The notes below the pieces were generated by a model. That model worked only from the letters and a program-made list of their open reading frames with translations. It ran no database searches and was not told the origin of the DNA. A program made the position numbers and the translations under genes. A stretch of 7,954 bases of DNA from Oxalobacteraceae bacterium (GTDB lineage: Bacteria; Pseudomonadota; Gammaproteobacteria; Burkholderiales; Burkholderiaceae_D), in NCBI GenBank assembly GCA_947446335.1, contig CANFGA010000123.1:1-7954 (forward strand). The letters run 5' to 3'. Below, in pieces: positions 5,854 through 7,954 of this stretch (its first letter is position 1; each line of letters opens with the position of its first letter).

Positions 5854-7954
5854 TTACTCTTGCGCCGCCTTGACGACGGTCTTCTTGACAGCCGCTTTCT
5901 TCACCGCAGGCTTCTTCACGGCAGCTTTCTTCACTGCCGGCTTTTTGACGGCTGCTTTCTTGACGGCAACCTTCTTGGCCGGTGCAGCATCAGCTCCGGC
6001 GTCAAGCACAACTTCGGCGCCATCGACATCGGCGCCGGCCTTGCCTTTGGCCGGAGCCTTGGCTTTTCTTGGCTCGAATTCGAAGCTGATCTTGCCGTCG
6101 GCGCCCTTGGCGAGATAAGCCTTGAACGGGCGGCGCGTGCGCTGCGAGACGAAGCCGGGCAACAGATCGGTCTTGCCTTCATTTAACAGCTTGACCATTT
6201 GCTCGGGCAACACTTCCTGCTGCAAGATGATGCGCCCGCTGCGGAAGTCGCAAGTCTTCGGCTTGGCCACGCTATGCTCGCAAACATAGGCCAGGCCGAG
6301 CTCGAAAACACCAGCATTGCACTTCGGACAAACACCGAGCGCCGTTTGGCCGGTGAAATCGACCCCCTCGCCATCCTCGCCTTCGCCATCGTTCTGGCCG
6401 AAATCGAATTCCAGCTTCGAATTGCCGATTTCGTCATCGTGCACGATGCGCAAAATCGCCGCGAACGGACGCCCCATCTTCGAGCGGAAGCCTTGCAGCG
6501 GCCCGATGGTTCTATCCTTGAGCAATTGCTCGACTTCGGTGATCTCGAACTGGCGGCTGCCCGGCGTCTTGCTCATCGAAAATTCGCATTTGGTGCAGGC
6601 GAAACGGCGATAGTTTTCCTTGACCACGCCGCCGCAATGCGGGCAAGGCGTGCTCAAGGTGGTGTAATCGCCGGGGATGGTGTCGTTGTCGTACTCCTTG
6701 GCGCGCTTGACGATGATTTGCGTCATCTGGGCGATTTCGCGCATGAATTCTTCGCGCGAAATCTTGCCCTTTTCCATCTGCGACAGCTTGTATTCCCATT
6801 CGCCGGTCAATTCCGGCGCCGTCAATTCATTCACGCCCAGCCCGCGCAGCAAGGTCATCAGTTGCGATGCCTTCGCCGTCGGAATCAGCTCGCGCCCTTC
6901 GCGCAGCAGATAGCGCTCGCTCAGCAAACCTTCGATCGTGGCCGCGCGTGTGGCTGGCGTGCCCAGCCCTTTGCCAGCCATCGCATCGCGCAACTCGTCG
7001 TCGTCGATCAGCTTGCCCGCACCTTCCATCGCCGACAGCAGCGTCGCTTCCGTATAGCGCGCCGGCGGCTTGGTCACCAGGGCATTGGCGCTGACCGATT
7101 CGGTATGGACTTTTTCGCCCTTGGCCACCGGCACCAGATAACCGGCATCTTCGCCCTTTGCATCGCCGGCGGCAGACTTGCCATAGATCGCCAGCCAGCC
7201 GGCATTGGTCATGACCTTGCCTTCGGTCTTGAACTGATGACCGGACACTTCGGTGTAGCGCGTGGTGACCTGGAATTCGGCAGCCGGGAAGAACACCGCC
7301 ATGAAGCGGCGCGTGACCAGGTCGTACAGTTTCTGTTCCGGCTCGGACAGATTTTTCGGCGCGATCGTGGTCGGGATGATCGCGAAGTGATCCGAGATCT
7401 TGGTGTTATCAAAAATGCGCTTGTTCGGCTTGACCCAGCCCTGGTCGATGATCTTCTTGGCGAATTGATGGTAATTGTCATTGCCCATCACCGTTTCCAG
7501 CGCCTGCTTGACGGTCGGAATATAGTCTTCCGGCAAGTGGCGCGAATCGGTACGCGGATAGGTCAGCACCTTGTGCTTTTCATACAGCGCCTGGGCCAGG
7601 CCGAGCGTGTTTTTGGCCGAGAAACCAAAGCGCGAGTTCGCTTCGCGCTGCAAACTGGTCAAGTCGAACAAGCCCGGCGCCATCGACGTGGTCGGCTTCG
7701 ACTCTTCGCTCACGTTGCCCTGGCGCCCGCGGCAAGCGGTCGCGATCGAATCGGCGGCGAGCTTGCTCCAGAGGCGCTCGGGGCGCCGCTCGGGGTCGGT
7801 TTCATCCTTCTTGAAGGCGGTGTCCAACCAGCGCCCTTCGTAAATCCCGGCCGCGCAAACGAATTCGGCGCGCACTTCCCAGTAATCGCGCGAGACGAAT
7901 TTCTTGATCTTTTCTTCGCGCTCGGCCACGATCGACAAGGTCGGCGTCTGTACC
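5854..7954 (-). CDS. topB: DNA topoisomerase III, 5' end cut by window edge
   Basis: Type IA topoisomerase that cleaves and passes single DNA strands, used in decatenation and recombination. The frame is open to the right edge (699 codons plus stop). By comparison with E. coli TopB, about 195 N-terminal residues, including the Toprim domain, lie outside. The edge residues VQTPTLSIVAERE match the conserved type IA VQTPTL motif. Residue numbers below count from an in-frame TTG at 7938, which is internal and not the true start. The catalytic tyrosine is Y127 in LTYPRTDSRHLP. Later come SDHFAIIPT and GLGTPATRAATIE. The C-terminal part has two four-cysteine clusters (C432, C435, C448, C451; and C537, C540, C553, C563) and two repeats around G483 and G595 of the form GFxSKxxRPFxAxL. 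It ends in a lysine-rich tail (655-694). LTYPRTD and the zinc-binding and repeat layout favour TopB over TopA. Confidence 0.95.
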   Translation of the reverse strand, partial: VQTPTLSIVAEREEKIKKFVSRDYWEVRAEFVCAAGIYEGRWLDTAFKKDETDPERRPERLWSKLAADSIATACRGRQGNVSEESKPTTSMAPGLFDLTSLQREANSRFGFSAKNTLGLAQALYEKHKVLTYPRTDSRHLPEDYIPTVKQALETVMGNDNYHQFAKKIIDQGWVKPNKRIFDNTKISDHFAIIPTTIAPKNLSEPEQKLYDLVTRRFMAVFFPAAEFQVTTRYTEVSGHQFKTEGKVMTNAGWLAIYGKSAAGDAKGEDAGYLVPVAKGEKVHTESVSANALVTKPPARYTEATLLSAMEGAGKLIDDDELRDAMAGKGLGTPATRAATIEGLLSERYLLREGRELIPTAKASQLMTLLRGLGVNELTAPELTGEWEYKLSQMEKGKISREEFMREIAQMTQIIVKRAKEYDNDTIPGDYTTLSTPCPHCGGVVKENYRRFACTKCEFSMSKTPGSRQFEITEVEQLLKDRTIGPLQGFRSKMGRPFAAILRIVHDDEIGNSKLEFDFGQNDGEGEDGEGVDFTGQTALGVCPKCNAGVFELGLAYVCEHSVAKPKTCDFRSGRIILQQEVLPEQMVKLLNEGKTDLLPGFVSQRTRRPFKAYLAKGADGKISFEFEPRKAKAPAKGKAGADVDGAEVVLDAGADAAPAKKVAVKKAAVKKPAVKKAAVKKPAVKKAAVKKTVVKAAQE
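5872..5976 (-). repeat. Tandem 15-base repeat encoding KKxxV pentapeptides in the TopB tail
   Basis: Seven consecutive 15-base units encode KKVAV, KKAAV, KKPAV, KKAAV, KKPAV, KKAAV and KKTVV, followed by KAAQE and the stop. The KKAAV and KKPAV units alternate, which suggests growth by duplication of a 30-base pair of units. The encoded tail is strongly basic and probably disordered or helical, like histone H1 or AlgP tails, and should bind DNA without sequence preference. The repeat is seen directly; the binding role is inferred. Confidence 0.9.

Noticed and set aside
5810..6118. Hydrophobic repetitive plus-strand frame opposite the topB 3' end
   Set aside because: Its Phe/Ala/Thr repeats are simply the reverse complement of the lysine-rich KKxxV repeats of TopB.
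7936..7938. TTG at 7938 as the topB start
   Set aside because: The frame is open upstream to the window edge and encodes the conserved VQTPT motif there, so the true start and the Toprim domain lie outside the window.

Overview
The window is an ordinary chromosomal stretch of a moderately GC-rich betaproteobacterium, most likely order Burkholderiales and perhaps family Oxalobacteraceae. This rests on the Coq7-type ubiquinone hydroxylase, on the gene order argC, rpsI, rplM, OsmC-family gene, coq7, and on a topoisomerase III with a long lysine-rich tail. The family-level assignment is inference from remembered synteny and was not tested by search. No phage, insertion sequence, CRISPR array, tRNA or rRNA was seen.

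Left part (1 to about 2100, minus strand). argC, for arginine biosynthesis, runs off the left edge. To its right lies the rplM-rpsI operon for ribosomal proteins L13 and S9. It has a near-consensus sigma-70 promoter, a leader of about 95 nt, a 9-nt gap between the two genes and a textbook intrinsic terminator. The likely argC promoter overlaps that terminator's U-tract. Inside rpsI there is a 15-of-16 match to the bacterial centromere site parS, which is the most interesting signal in the window.

Middle part (2104 to about 3750). A small OsmC-family protein is encoded on the plus strand. It converges on coq7 on the minus strand, with a strong hairpin across the junction. Upstream of coq7, on the same strand, is a 151-residue gene that I do not recognise. 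It has a good ribosome binding site and a perfect -10 box.

Right part (3750 to the end). A divergent plus-strand pair, natA-natB, encodes an ABC-2 type exporter: an ATPase and a six-segment permease, separated by 3 nt. It converges on topB on the minus strand. topB lacks about its first 195 codons beyond the right edge, but it keeps the catalytic tyrosine, two four-cysteine zinc-binding clusters and a tandem KKxxV lysine-rich tail.

Apart from the two ribosomal protein genes and the natAB pair, the genes appear to be independent housekeeping units (amino acid biosynthesis, translation, quinone biosynthesis, peroxide defence, export, DNA topology). I see no evidence for a new multigene system. 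The points worth a second look are the parS-like site, the topoisomerase tail, the unknown 151-residue gene and several regulatory signals.
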